A stretch of 64,000 nt of DNA from Clostridiales bacterium (GTDB taxonomy: Bacteria > Bacillota > Clostridia > Oscillospirales > Acutalibacteraceae), in assembly GCA_012519975.1 (NCBI GenBank), contig JAAYPE010000103.1, positions 1-64,000 of the forward strand. Direction: 5' to 3'. The position numbers and the translations under genes were made by a program. The notes beneath the pieces are model-generated. The model was not told the DNA's origin, made no database searches, and worked only from the letters and a program-made list of their open reading frames with translations. Shown here piece by piece: positions 42,805 through 51,604 of this stretch; positions within the stretch are counted from its first letter, which is position 1; every line of letters begins with the position of its first letter.

Positions 42805-44337
42805 TTATATTGCCGGTATAAGAAGCATTGCGTTTTCCAAAATTTTATCTTCTGTCAAAGAGTTTTCTAGCATTATTGCTTCTACTGTTGTATTATATCT
42901 TTGTGCGATTTCCCAAACTGTTTCCCCTTGTTGTGAAAAATAAATTGTTAGCGCAGCCTTGTTTTTTTTCTTTCCTTTGTCTTCGTTTATGTTTATACTA
43001 TCTATCATTTTTTTAGAAGAAACAGAAAAAATACTTGACTGTATTCTAGTTTCTATCCTTACATCAATGCTATCTCCTGCGCCTATTACAAAGCTAGAAG
43101 CACAAACGCTTACAAAAGAATCGCACTCAACCTTTTGGGTTATCATAACGCTTCGCTTATGCTCATAATTTACTTGCCTTTCCAGATAGCTAATCTGGCT
43201 ATCTGCATCCTCAACCAGCATACAAACTGTAATTGCACCATCAATTATTAATTCTTCGCTTTGAAATTTTGATTCAGTTGTAACATCAGTACACCACATA
43301 TCAAGCACTCTTTTAACACCTATGCCAGAAACATCTATAGAGTCCCTGCACAAATTTGTTTCTGTAAAGTTTTCTACCAAACTTTTAAATTCAACTGTCT
43401 TGCTTTGTGTTTCTATTTCATACTGTGTTGAATAAGCGTCTATAATTATTGGTACAGTCATAGCTTTTGTCGCGTTAAGAGTTGCATCAATTCTTGCTGT
43501 TATGTCAAGTAGGCGCATAGAGCCTGAGCTGTCAGGTTTTGGAATTATGTCAATGCTTGTTAAATCAAGTCTTATATCTGTCATACACTCTTCGGTTATT
43601 CCCGCAAGCTCTACAACTTGGCTTATTGGCAAGGAGGTTTCTATAGTTTCTAATGTTCCTTGCTCTGTGTCCGCTGTATACATTGCATTAATTACAAGGT
43701 CACCCTTTATCATTACTTTATTGCTTATTATTTTAATCTCACTCGTCGTTGCAAATGCGCTGGTTCTAACCATTTGCGCTATCGGCGGTTTGCTTGCTCC
43801 AATTTCTAAAACATCCGCCAACGAAAAAGCTCTGTTAGCGCTTCCAACAACATTGTTTACCTCAACATTTTTTCTCTTTGTCTGAATTCCTGCACCTTGT
43901 GCGTCACTCAACAGTTCCCTTGGCCTTTTTAAAACTGCTAAAAAGTTAATAGACAATGCTCCGTGAATATCAAGCCTGCGTTGACTTACGGCTCTGCAAT
44001 TTATATACTCTGTTTTTATTTTGACTTTTACAAACGGATTAGCCTCTAGCTCTTTGTTTTCTACAAAGTTTGAAAATGGAATGTTTTGCTCATAACAATG
44101 CAACCTTCCACTCTCTGCAACATACATTACCCTTAAAAGAGCTGACCCATCAACAGTTATTCTATCTCCTGTTGCTTGGGTTGAATTAATTCTTGGCATT
44201 ATAGTGCATTTTAAAACGCGAAGAATGTCTGGGCAATAGTCAGGCAAGGTTATGTCACTGTCTATTGCTTGCTCTATTGAACCATCATATATTATTTCGC
44301 TTACACATACCGTTTCCTTTGTTATCTTCAAATCCAT
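42805..44337 (-). CDS. SPOCS (DUF3794) domain protein with C-terminal LysM
   Basis: 510 residues with repeated SPOCS/DUF3794 modules (ITVDGSALLRVMYV in the first, KGDLVINAMY in the second, DGAITVCMLV in the third) and a C-terminal LysM (about 460-508, YFSQQGETVWEIAQRYNTT ending in AMLLIPAI). Such proteins are tied to spore coat or cortex assembly in Clostridia. The ATG follows AAGGAGATG with adequate spacing. It is immediately upstream of spoIVA and is probably cotranscribed. A possible sigma E-type -10 (CATAAAAT, 44395-44402 complement) lies upstream. Confidence 0.85.
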   Translation of the reverse strand: MDLKITKETVCVSEIIYDGSIEQAIDSDITLPDYCPDILRVLKCTIMPRINSTQATGDRITVDGSALLRVMYVAESGRLHCYEQNIPFSNFVENKELEANPFVKVKIKTEYINCRAVSQRRLDIHGALSINFLAVLKRPRELLSDAQGAGIQTKRKNVEVNNVVGSANRAFSLADVLEIGASKPPIAQMVRTSAFATTSEIKIISNKVMIKGDLVINAMYTADTEQGTLETIETSLPISQVVELAGITEECMTDIRLDLTSIDIIPKPDSSGSMRLLDITARIDATLNATKAMTVPIIIDAYSTQYEIETQSKTVEFKSLVENFTETNLCRDSIDVSGIGVKRVLDMWCTDVTTESKFQSEELIIDGAITVCMLVEDADSQISYLERQVNYEHKRSVMITQKVECDSFVSVCASSFVIGAGDSIDVRIETRIQSSIFSVSSKKMIDSININEDKGKKKNKAALTIYFSQQGETVWEIAQRYNTTVEAIMLENSLTEDKILENAMLLIPAI

Positions 44338-44431
44338 ACCACCGCATCTCCTTTTGCAATTTGCTGTCTATCAATCTATATTCCCGCCCTGTCCATTTTA
44401 TGATTACTTTTTCTCACTATTATGCATAAAA

Positions 44432-44499
44432 AAAGGCACTGTCCAAAACGATTTACACAAGTCTTTTAATTCGACTGTATCGTTTTGGGCAGTGCCTTT
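44432..44499 (-). terminator. Long hairpin terminator after spoVM
   Basis: A 21-bp stem AAAGGCACTGYCCAAAACGAT and its complement (44432-44452 and 44479-44499), with further inner pairing of ACA-GTC/GAC-TGT. On the minus strand it is followed by TTTTTTTATG. It ends the spoVM transcript and insulates the SPOCS/spoIVA genes. Confidence 0.85.
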
Positions 44500-44528
44500 A
44501 AGTAATTTAAAATAAAATTATGTTTTAT

Positions 44529-44612
44529 CTAAACTTCCTCTTTTTTAATTCCAAAAATAAACCTTAAAAAACCTCTCATAATCTTGGGACTTCTAACTAC
44601 TACAACTTTCAT
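44529..44612 (-). CDS. spoVM: Stage V sporulation protein M (27-residue amphipathic coat anchor)
   Basis: A 27-codon gene: ATG at 44612 (GGGGG 7 nt upstream), TAG at 44529-44531. The product starts MKVVVVRSPKIMRGFLRF and ends FGIKKEEV. It matches B. subtilis SpoVM (26 residues) in pattern: MK, Pro at position 9 followed by Lys, Gly-x-x-Arg, and a Gly followed by basic residues. SpoVM is an amphipathic helix that marks the convex forespore membrane and recruits SpoIVA. Context supports it: B. subtilis spoVM lies downstream of rsgA, as here, and spoIVA is nearby. It has its own promoter and a strong terminator. Confidence 0.9.
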   Translation of the reverse strand: MKVVVVRSPKIMRGFLRFIFGIKKEEV

Positions 44613-44653
44613 ATGCTATCCCCCAATTCTGTTCTAACACTCAAAGCTATTTC

Positions 44654-44682
44654 ATTATACGCTGATAAAAATAAAGTGTGAA
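44654..44682 (-). promoter_or_regulatory. Promoter of spoVM
   Basis: TTCACA (44677-44682), 17-nt spacer, TATAAT (44654-44659) on the minus strand, 42 nt before the spoVM ATG. It looks sigma A-like, whereas B. subtilis spoVM is sigma E-dependent; the -10 region GCGTATAATG could also be read loosely as a sigma E -10. Confidence 0.5.
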
Positions 44683-44697
44683 AACAAAAAGGAGTTT

Positions 44698-45576
44698 TTA
44701 AAGCTCCCAATCTTTGATATCCTTAACTTCCATATACATCGTTTTGTAACTACTGTGCCTTGATTTGCTAATCTCGCCTGATTCCACAGCACTTAAAATA
44801 CTGCAACCTTTATCATTAATATGTTTACAAGATGTGAATTTACAAGCTCCAATATGCTGTGCAAACTCAGGAAAGCAATACTGCAAATCATCTTTTAGTA
44901 TTATTTCACTACGCTCAATTTCAAGAGATGAAAACCCTGGAGTGTCTGCAACATATCCATCTTCTATTTTAAATAATTGGGTATGCCTTGTTGTATGCCT
45001 GCCTCTTCCAAGTTTCTCACTAATTTCTCCCGTAGATAATCCAAGCCTTTCATCTATACAATTTAAAAGAGTTGACTTTCCTACACCAGAATTGCCTGTA
45101 AATGCACTAATTTTTCCACTGAGGAGTTTTTTAAGCTCGTCTATTCCTTCACCCGTTTTTGCTGATGCGCATAAGGTTTCAAATCCCGATTTTGTGTATA
45201 TTTCAAAAAGCTCTTCTGCACCTTGCAAGTCCGTTTTGTTAAGTACAATAATCGGTTCAATATCCCTATTACAAGCAATTGCCGTAAGCTTATCAATTAT
45301 CAGAGTGCTAGGATTTGGCTCACAAGAAGACGCAACAATTATTAATTGGTCTAAGTTTGCAATCGGTGGACGCTTTAAATAATTTTTTCTAGGCTCTATT
45401 TCTTCTATTGTATTTTCTGCATCCTCATTTATAGAAATGCTTACAAAGTCGCCAGCAAGAGGTGTTATTTTGTCTTTTCTAAAAACACCCCTTGCCTTAC
45501 ATTCATATATTCCGTTGGCGGTTTCCACATAGTAGAAACCGCCTATTCCTTTAATTATAAGTCCTTTTTGTTGCAT
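44698..45576 (-). CDS. rsgA: Ribosome small-subunit GTPase A
   Basis: Circularly permuted GTPase aiding late 30S maturation. An OB-fold N-terminus is followed by the G domain in permuted order (VLNKTD, SAKTGEG, Walker A GNSGVGKSTLLN, DTPGF) and a C-terminal zinc motif (CKFTSCKHINDKGC). About 292 residues. The ATG at 45576 has GGAG 10 nt upstream; an ATG two codons earlier is too close to the site. It starts 17 nt after prkC, the usual prpC-prkC-rsgA order. Confidence 0.94.
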   Translation of the reverse strand: MQQKGLIIKGIGGFYYVETANGIYECKARGVFRKDKITPLAGDFVSISINEDAENTIEEIEPRKNYLKRPPIANLDQLIIVASSCEPNPSTLIIDKLTAIACNRDIEPIIVLNKTDLQGAEELFEIYTKSGFETLCASAKTGEGIDELKKLLSGKISAFTGNSGVGKSTLLNCIDERLGLSTGEISEKLGRGRHTTRHTQLFKIEDGYVADTPGFSSLEIERSEIILKDDLQYCFPEFAQHIGACKFTSCKHINDKGCSILSAVESGEISKSRHSSYKTMYMEVKDIKDWEL

Positions 45577-45592
45577 AATCATTTATCTCCAA

Positions 45593-47758
45593 TTAGATAA
45601 GTGGCTTGCCGATTGCAATTTCCACCTTATCAGTTGGAACTGCTTTTGCTCCACCTTTAGGGTTTTGGGTTACAACCTTGCCATCATTTGCTGATGTTGA
45701 AATCATTTCTGATTTGCTAATATTTTTAAAACCAGCGTTTGAGAGAATTGTTCTTGCCTCTTGCTCTGTTTTGCCTAAAACATCTGGAACAACAGCACTT
45801 AAAGGATAATCAGAGGATGTGTTCACACCCGTTGCAACTGCTGGATTTTTTGTAAAATCTATATTACACTCATAAATTTTATAATTTTGTCTATCCTTTG
45901 TTACAACAACCTTAAATTTGTTGTTTGCCCCTGTTCCTTGAACTGGAATATTCCAACTTCCACCGTCAAGAACAACGGTTCTGCTATATATATTCTCATT
46001 ATTAAGATAAGCTGTTGCAACACCGCTCAAGCTAGAATCATTAGGCAGTGTAACTGTGACTGTTCCGCTCGAAACGCTTGGTACTCCAGAGCTTACAACG
46101 ATGTTTACTTTTGTACCTCTGGCTACTTTCCTCTTAGGGTCAATACTTTGACTTAGCACCTGCCCCTTTGGCAAATTGCTCTCTTTTTCCGTTACTTCAC
46201 CAAGCTCTAAATCTGCACTATTTAAAAAGGTTTTTGCATCTTGTGGACTTTTTAAATCAATCAGCCTTGGTACTTCAACATCGTCTTCATTTTCGTCAGT
46301 AGCTACATATATTATTATTGTTGTGGATACATCTACCTTTTTACCTTCAGAAGGCTCACAACCTATTACTGTGCCTTTTTCAGCTCTTGGGTCATATTTT
46401 TTAACGGGCTTTCCAATGTTTGTAAATCCTGCTTGAACCAATTTTTGTTCTGCTGTTGCATAATCAAGTCCACTAATATCAGGAATCGTTTTTTTAGTAC
46501 CGCCCGATACTACATCAAGTTTTATTGTACTTCCCTTTTTAACTTTTGCAGAAGCATAAGGACTTTGTTTTAAAACTTGACCCGACTTAGAGTTTGAACT
46601 ATTAACATATGAAACATCAAATTTAAAATCTTTATATTCGGGATTATCCCTAATATCATTTTCATAATATAGACCTAAAAAATCTGGAACCTCAATTTTT
46701 TCACTTTTAAATACATCTGTAAAGAAAAACAAAAATCCCATAATAAGTAAAAGAACAACAAGCAAAGCTGACAAAACTCCAATAAGTACTGGAATTGTAT
46801 TCTTTTGCTCTTCTTCATAATCATCGTCATCAAAATCATCTGAACTGATTGAAGAAGATAATTGGGATGGCTTGTTTATAAACTTTGTTGGCTCGTCATC
46901 AACAAAATATCTATAATCGAACTTAATTGCAGGGTTACGCTTAAACTCATCCAAATCTAATAGCATTTCTGCTGCAGATTGATAACGCTCCTTTGGATTT
47001 TTTTGCATTGCCCTCATTGTGATTTGCTCAAGACCTAGTGGGATTTCTGGATTGATTTCTCGAGGTTGTTTTGCCTCCGCTTGAAGTTGCATAATTGCAA
47101 CAGAAACAGCGCTATCCGATTGAAACGGTAGCTCCCCAGTCAGCATTTCATACATAACAACACCGACAGAGTAAATATCTGCTTTGTCGTCTGTGATTTC
47201 TCCCCTTGCTTGTTCAGGGCTAATATAATGAACAGAGCCAATCGCACTTTCGGTCATAGTGCGTGTTTCACTACGGCTAAAGCGTGCAATTCCAAAATCT
47301 GTTACCTTTATGTTGCCATTTTGTAATAGCAAAATGTTTTGTGGCTTAACATCTCTATGAACAATTCCTTTATCGTGAGCGTGCTGTAAAGCTCTTAAAA
47401 TCTGAGTTGTAAAATGAACAGCCTCTTTCCAATTAATCACCTTTTGTTGTTCGATGTACTCTTTAAGAGTAATGCCCTCAATATATTCCATAACAATATA
47501 TTGAAGCCTATCTCCAAAACTTACATCAAAAACCTTCACAATATTGGGATGTGAAAGCACTGCTATTGCCTTTGATTCATTTTTAAAACGACGACGGAAC
47601 TCTTCGTTTGCCAAAAACTCCTCTTTTAAAATCTTTACTGCTACTATTCGGTCATCAATGTTATCGTATGCTTTATAAACAATTGCCATGCCACCAACAC
47701 CGATAATCTCCTTTATTTCATAACGACCATCAAGCCTTTTCCCAACATAGCTATCCAT
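45593..47758 (-). CDS. prkC: Ser/Thr protein kinase with PASTA domains
   Basis: Membrane kinase that senses peptidoglycan fragments or lipid II. Kinase domain (about 10-275): GVGGMAIVYKA, Lys42 in VAVKIL, HRDVKPQN with Asp135, TDFGIARF and SPEQARGE. An acidic linker and one membrane segment (about 321-347) precede PASTA 1 (355-419), 2 (423-487) and 3 (494-557), a 90-residue non-PASTA beta-rich insert (560-650) and PASTA 4 (654-718). The ATG at 47758 follows GGAG; the GTG three codons earlier abuts the site. Cotranscribed with prpC, its antagonist phosphatase. Confidence 0.95.
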   Translation of the reverse strand: MDSYVGKRLDGRYEIKEIIGVGGMAIVYKAYDNIDDRIVAVKILKEEFLANEEFRRRFKNESKAIAVLSHPNIVKVFDVSFGDRLQYIVMEYIEGITLKEYIEQQKVINWKEAVHFTTQILRALQHAHDKGIVHRDVKPQNILLLQNGNIKVTDFGIARFSRSETRTMTESAIGSVHYISPEQARGEITDDKADIYSVGVVMYEMLTGELPFQSDSAVSVAIMQLQAEAKQPREINPEIPLGLEQITMRAMQKNPKERYQSAAEMLLDLDEFKRNPAIKFDYRYFVDDEPTKFINKPSQLSSSISSDDFDDDDYEEEQKNTIPVLIGVLSALLVVLLLIMGFLFFFTDVFKSEKIEVPDFLGLYYENDIRDNPEYKDFKFDVSYVNSSNSKSGQVLKQSPYASAKVKKGSTIKLDVVSGGTKKTIPDISGLDYATAEQKLVQAGFTNIGKPVKKYDPRAEKGTVIGCEPSEGKKVDVSTTIIIYVATDENEDDVEVPRLIDLKSPQDAKTFLNSADLELGEVTEKESNLPKGQVLSQSIDPKRKVARGTKVNIVVSSGVPSVSSGTVTVTLPNDSSLSGVATAYLNNENIYSRTVVLDGGSWNIPVQGTGANNKFKVVVTKDRQNYKIYECNIDFTKNPAVATGVNTSSDYPLSAVVPDVLGKTEQEARTILSNAGFKNISKSEMISTSANDGKVVTQNPKGGAKAVPTDKVEIAIGKPLI

Positions 47759-47790
47759 AAACTGCACTCTCCATCCTGTCTCGAACGATG

Positions 47791-48519
47791 TTAATTTGCT
47801 ACTACAACAACAGTAATATTATCTCCACCACCATTGTTATTCGCAAGTTCTACAAGTTTGTCAGCGAATTCATAATATTTTCCGCTACTTGTTATATTGT
47901 ATATGTCATCGGCCTCAACATAATTTGTAAGACCGTCTGTGCACATTAATAAAACATTATCATTACTAAATACTTGCTCGCAAAAATCTATTTTTATATC
48001 TTCATTCACACCAAGCGCACGAGTAATCAAATTTTTTCTTGGGTGAATTTTAGCCTGTTCTGGGGTAAGCTCGCCCGTTTCAACCATTGCTTGAACAACT
48101 GAATGGTCTTTAGTAATTTGTTTTATACCATCCTCGGAAACAAGATAAGCTCTACTATCTCCTGCGTGTGCGATATAAACTACATTGTTTGCAATAATTG
48201 CAGCAACAACAGTTGTGCCCATTCCTTTTAATTCTTCATTTGCCCGTGACATATCAAAAATACTAATGTTTGCGTTTGTAATTGCAGTTACCAATATATT
48301 TTCTATTGATAAGGTGCTCATACCCTCTCTATATCCAGAGGTAATTTGCTCTGAAATCATTTTAACGGCAGTTGAGCTTGCTATATTTCCGCCGGCACTC
48401 CCGCCCATTCCATCGCAAACGACAGCCCACGCTACTCCATTTGGCAGCTCTCCTGCTGCATAAGAATCTTGATTTGATTTTCTAACTTTGCCCGCATCAG
48501 TTTTTGCAACTATTTTCAA
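47791..48519 (-). CDS. prpC: PP2C-type Ser/Thr protein phosphatase
   Basis: Reverses PrkC phosphorylation. PP2C motifs with metal-binding Asp: VRKSNQDSY, VCDGMGGSAGG, HAGDSRAYL, MCTDGLTN and GGGDNITVVV. About 242 residues. The TTG at 48519 is chosen because AGGGAGGG lies 7 nt upstream and the product then begins MKIVAKTDAGKVR, the family N-terminus; longer frames extend into rlmN. It overlaps the rlmN end by 23 nt. Confidence 0.93.
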   Translation of the reverse strand: MKIVAKTDAGKVRKSNQDSYAAGELPNGVAWAVVCDGMGGSAGGNIASSTAVKMISEQITSGYREGMSTLSIENILVTAITNANISIFDMSRANEELKGMGTTVVAAIIANNVVYIAHAGDSRAYLVSEDGIKQITKDHSVVQAMVETGELTPEQAKIHPRKNLITRALGVNEDIKIDFCEQVFSNDNVLLMCTDGLTNYVEADDIYNITSSGKYYEFADKLVELANNNGGGDNITVVVVAN

Positions 48520-49561
48520 AGCCGTTCCCTCCCTTTTCGTAACCCCTACGAAGTTGGCCACAGGAAGCGTCAATGTCCCCACCCATACTGCGGCGAACGG
48601 TTACTGTAATTCCTTTGCTTTCAAGAATCTTTGAAAACGCCATAAGACGCTCATTTGTACTTCTAATGTAATCGTTTTCTTTTACTTCATTTGCAGGGAT
48701 AAGATTGATATGGCATAACATACCCTTAAGCTTTAAAGCCAACAAATTTGCACATTCATCCGTATCATTTACACCGTTTATCATAGCATATTCAAAAGAT
48801 ATTCTGCGCGAGGTGTGGCTAGTATAGCTACGACAAGCTTCAAGTAACTCGTCTACACCCCATTTTAAATTTACTGGCATTATTTTTGTTCTTATTTCGT
48901 CGCTAGGTGCGTGTAATGAAACAGAAAGAGTAATTTGCAGTTTTTGCTTTTGCAACTCATAAATTTTAGGCACTATCCCACAAGTCGAAAGTGATATATG
49001 TCTAGCACCTATGTTTACACCTTTATCATTTGTTATAAGGTCTAAAAATCGAATTACATTATCATAGTTATCGAGTGGTTCGCCCATCCCCATCAATACT
49101 ATGTGTGAAATTCTAATTCCTAAATCCTTTTGTGCTTTATAAACCTGCGCCAACATTTCTGACGGCTCTAGGTTTCTAAAAAATCCGTCAAGCGCTGAGG
49201 CACAAAAAGAGCATTTCATCTTACAGCCAACCTGCGTTGATATGCATATAGTATAACCATACTTATATTTCATAACAACGGATTCAATATATTCACCATC
49301 ATTTAACTTAAAAAGGTATTTTATTGTATCATTATACTCGGATACAAGTTTTTTTTCAATACTACAGTTTAAAAGTTCAAAATTATCATCAAGCGTTTTT
49401 CGCAGTTCTTTTGATAAGTTTGTCATCTCATCAAAGCTCTCAACATTCTTTTGATGAAGCCACGAATATACCTGACCCGCTCGAAACTTAGGCTGTTTTA
49501 ATTCTACAATGGCCTGTGTTAGCTCTTCTATGGTCATTGATTTAATATCCGTTTTATTCAA
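48497..49561 (-). CDS. rlmN: 23S rRNA/tRNA adenine-C2 methyltransferase RlmN
   Basis: Radical SAM enzyme methylating A2503 of 23S rRNA and A37 of some tRNAs. The cluster motif CKMKCSFC, the methyl-carrying Cys in GGDIDASCGQL, GMGEPLDNYD and SLHAP are present. 354 residues. TTG start at 49561 with GGAGTG 5 nt upstream; MNKTDIKSMTIEEL agrees with the family N-terminus. It starts 5 nt after rsmB. Confidence 0.94.
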   Translation of the reverse strand: MNKTDIKSMTIEELTQAIVELKQPKFRAGQVYSWLHQKNVESFDEMTNLSKELRKTLDDNFELLNCSIEKKLVSEYNDTIKYLFKLNDGEYIESVVMKYKYGYTICISTQVGCKMKCSFCASALDGFFRNLEPSEMLAQVYKAQKDLGIRISHIVLMGMGEPLDNYDNVIRFLDLITNDKGVNIGARHISLSTCGIVPKIYELQKQKLQITLSVSLHAPSDEIRTKIMPVNLKWGVDELLEACRSYTSHTSRRISFEYAMINGVNDTDECANLLALKLKGMLCHINLIPANEVKENDYIRSTNERLMAFSKILESKGITVTVRRSMGGDIDASCGQLRRGYEKGGNGFENSCKN

Positions 49562-49565
49562 ACTT

Positions 49566-50888
49566 TCACTCCGTTCTAACGAAAGTGGCTATAAAAAAAC
49601 CATCCGAATTATTTATATGTGGCATAAGCGTCAAATAGTTAGAGTTGTTATTAAAAGTATTGACATTTTCAAGCGATTTTACCACAGAAAACTGCTTATT
49701 CTCTTCTAAAAATCTATCACAAACCTCATCATTCTCTGCTAAGTTTAAAGAGCAGGTTGAATACAAAAGTCTGCCACCTTTTTTAACATATTTTGAAGCA
49801 GTTTGCAATATATCGTACTGTATGTTTGGTAAATTGTCAATATCTTCTAATCTTTTGTATTTTATTTCAGGCTTTCTCCTTATTATTCCAAGTCCTGAAC
49901 ACGGCACATCACACAAAACTTTATCTGCAAAACCTATGCTGTCATCAAAAACTGATGCATCTAATGTTTTTGCATTTAAATTTGTTACGCCAAGTCTTTT
50001 TGCACCATCTTCGATTAATTTTACCCTTTCTTTATAAAGGTCAAAAGAATATACAAAACCGTCATTTTTCATATACTCGCAAATCGTAAAGCTTTTCCCG
50101 CCAGGTGCTGCACACAGGTCAAATACCACATCATCACCTTTTGCGTTTAATGCCTTGCAACAAAGTTGAGATGCGGTATCCTGAATATGGAATAATCCAT
50201 CTTTATACGCTTTAATGTTTTCTATCGAACCTGCTTTTTCAAGCACAATTGCATTTTCTATTTCTTTGCAAATACTTGCACTGATTCCTTGTTCACTAAA
50301 TATATTAACTAGCTCATTTGTAGTTGTTTTAAGCGTGTTAACCCTAACTACTGTTGGTGCAGTTTCAAGTGAGGACTCCATAATTTTTACGGCTGTGTCC
50401 TCACCATAAGAATCTATCCACAAGCCTACAATATCAGCAGGACAAGAATATTTTATGCTGTAATAAAAATTTTTATCTTTTTTATAGTCTGGAAATTCTA
50501 TTTCATAGCGAGAAATATTTCTAAGCACCGCATTAATAAGTCCACTTGCAAATACGCATTTATTCTTTTTAGACAAATTCACACTTTCATTAATGGCTGC
50601 AGAAACTGGAATTTTATCCATAAATAATATTTGATAAGCGCCCATTCTTAAAATCACTAAAACCTCTGGCTTTAGCTTGTTTATAGACTGTTTTAAATGC
50701 AGTGATATAACATAATCAAGTGTTATCTTCCGCTCAAGAACTCCATAAACTATCGCAGTTACTAGTGCTTTATCTTTGCTATTCATTTTACACTCATTCA
50801 ACTTTGAATCTATTGCAAGATTTGAATACGCACTATCCCTATGCATTTTTATTAAAATTTCAAACGCTGCTTGTCGTGCTGATTTCAT
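49566..50888 (-). CDS. rsmB: 16S rRNA m5C967 methyltransferase
   Basis: Modifies C967 of 16S rRNA using SAM. An N-terminal NusB-like RNA-binding domain (ARQAAFEILIKM to about 140) is followed by a Rossmann methyltransferase with DLCAAPGGKSF, the catalytic Cys pair in CDVPCSGLG and YSTCSLN. 440 residues, normal. It lies 4 nt after the zinc peptidase gene and is translated with the operon. Confidence 0.94.
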   Translation of the reverse strand: MKSARQAAFEILIKMHRDSAYSNLAIDSKLNECKMNSKDKALVTAIVYGVLERKITLDYVISLHLKQSINKLKPEVLVILRMGAYQILFMDKIPVSAAINESVNLSKKNKCVFASGLINAVLRNISRYEIEFPDYKKDKNFYYSIKYSCPADIVGLWIDSYGEDTAVKIMESSLETAPTVVRVNTLKTTTNELVNIFSEQGISASICKEIENAIVLEKAGSIENIKAYKDGLFHIQDTASQLCCKALNAKGDDVVFDLCAAPGGKSFTICEYMKNDGFVYSFDLYKERVKLIEDGAKRLGVTNLNAKTLDASVFDDSIGFADKVLCDVPCSGLGIIRRKPEIKYKRLEDIDNLPNIQYDILQTASKYVKKGGRLLYSTCSLNLAENDEVCDRFLEENKQFSVVKSLENVNTFNNNSNYLTLMPHINNSDGFFIATFVRTE

Positions 50889-50891
50889 AAA

Positions 50892-51587
50892 TTAGTCCCT
50901 TCTATTTGAATTTGTAATTAAAATCATTCTCATAAGGTTTGCAATAGAAACTGCGAGTGCCGCAATATATGTCATAGCAGCGGCTGTAAGCACCCTTTTT
51001 GCTCCATCCGCCTCATCATTATGCAAAATTCCTGTTTCATCAATTACTTTAATAGCTCTTCTACTCGCATTAAACTCAACTGGCAATGTAACAAATTGAA
51101 AAACTGCAACTAGTGCATAAAATAAAAGTCCAATCGATACAAGTGGGGCGCTGTTAAAAATTAGTCCAATCATTGCAAGCGGGATACCTATTGTTGACCC
51201 TATGTTGCAAATTGGCAATATTGCATTCCTAACTTTTATTGGCGAGTAACCTTGTGCGTGTTGCGCCGCGTGACCTGCCTCGTGACAAGCTACACCGATT
51301 GCAGCAATTGAAGTGCTAGAATAAACATCCCTAGACAATCTAATTACATTGCTCCTTGGGTCATAATGGTCGGTTAAATTTCCGCCCACCATCTCAATTG
51401 CAACATCATTTATACCATAATGTGAAAGAACACGCCTTGCAGCTTCTTGACCTGTAATTCCTCTTTGGCTTCTTTGTTTTGAATACTTTGCAAATGTTGA
51501 TTTTACTCTAAATTGAGCAATAAGTGCAAATATAAAAGCCGGCACTACAAGCACTAAATAATAATAGTCCATCCAGTAAATAGGCAT
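50892..51587 (-). CDS. Membrane zinc metallopeptidase (YugP/Zn_peptidase_2 family)
   Basis: 231 residues with an N-terminal membrane segment, the zinc motif CHEAGHAAQHAQGY (near residue 95) and three to four further hydrophobic segments after it. DHYDPRSNVIRLS upstream of the motif is typical of the family. The substrate is unknown. The ATG at 51587 has AAGGAG 8 nt upstream; a GTG three codons earlier is less likely. This family often lies between fmt and rsmB in Clostridia, as here. Confidence 0.9.
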   Translation of the reverse strand: MPIYWMDYYYLVLVVPAFIFALIAQFRVKSTFAKYSKQRSQRGITGQEAARRVLSHYGINDVAIEMVGGNLTDHYDPRSNVIRLSRDVYSSTSIAAIGVACHEAGHAAQHAQGYSPIKVRNAILPICNIGSTIGIPLAMIGLIFNSAPLVSIGLLFYALVAVFQFVTLPVEFNASRRAIKVIDETGILHNDEADGAKRVLTAAAMTYIAALAVSIANLMRMILITNSNRRD

Positions 51588-51604
51588 TAAAATCACTCCT
51601 TGTT

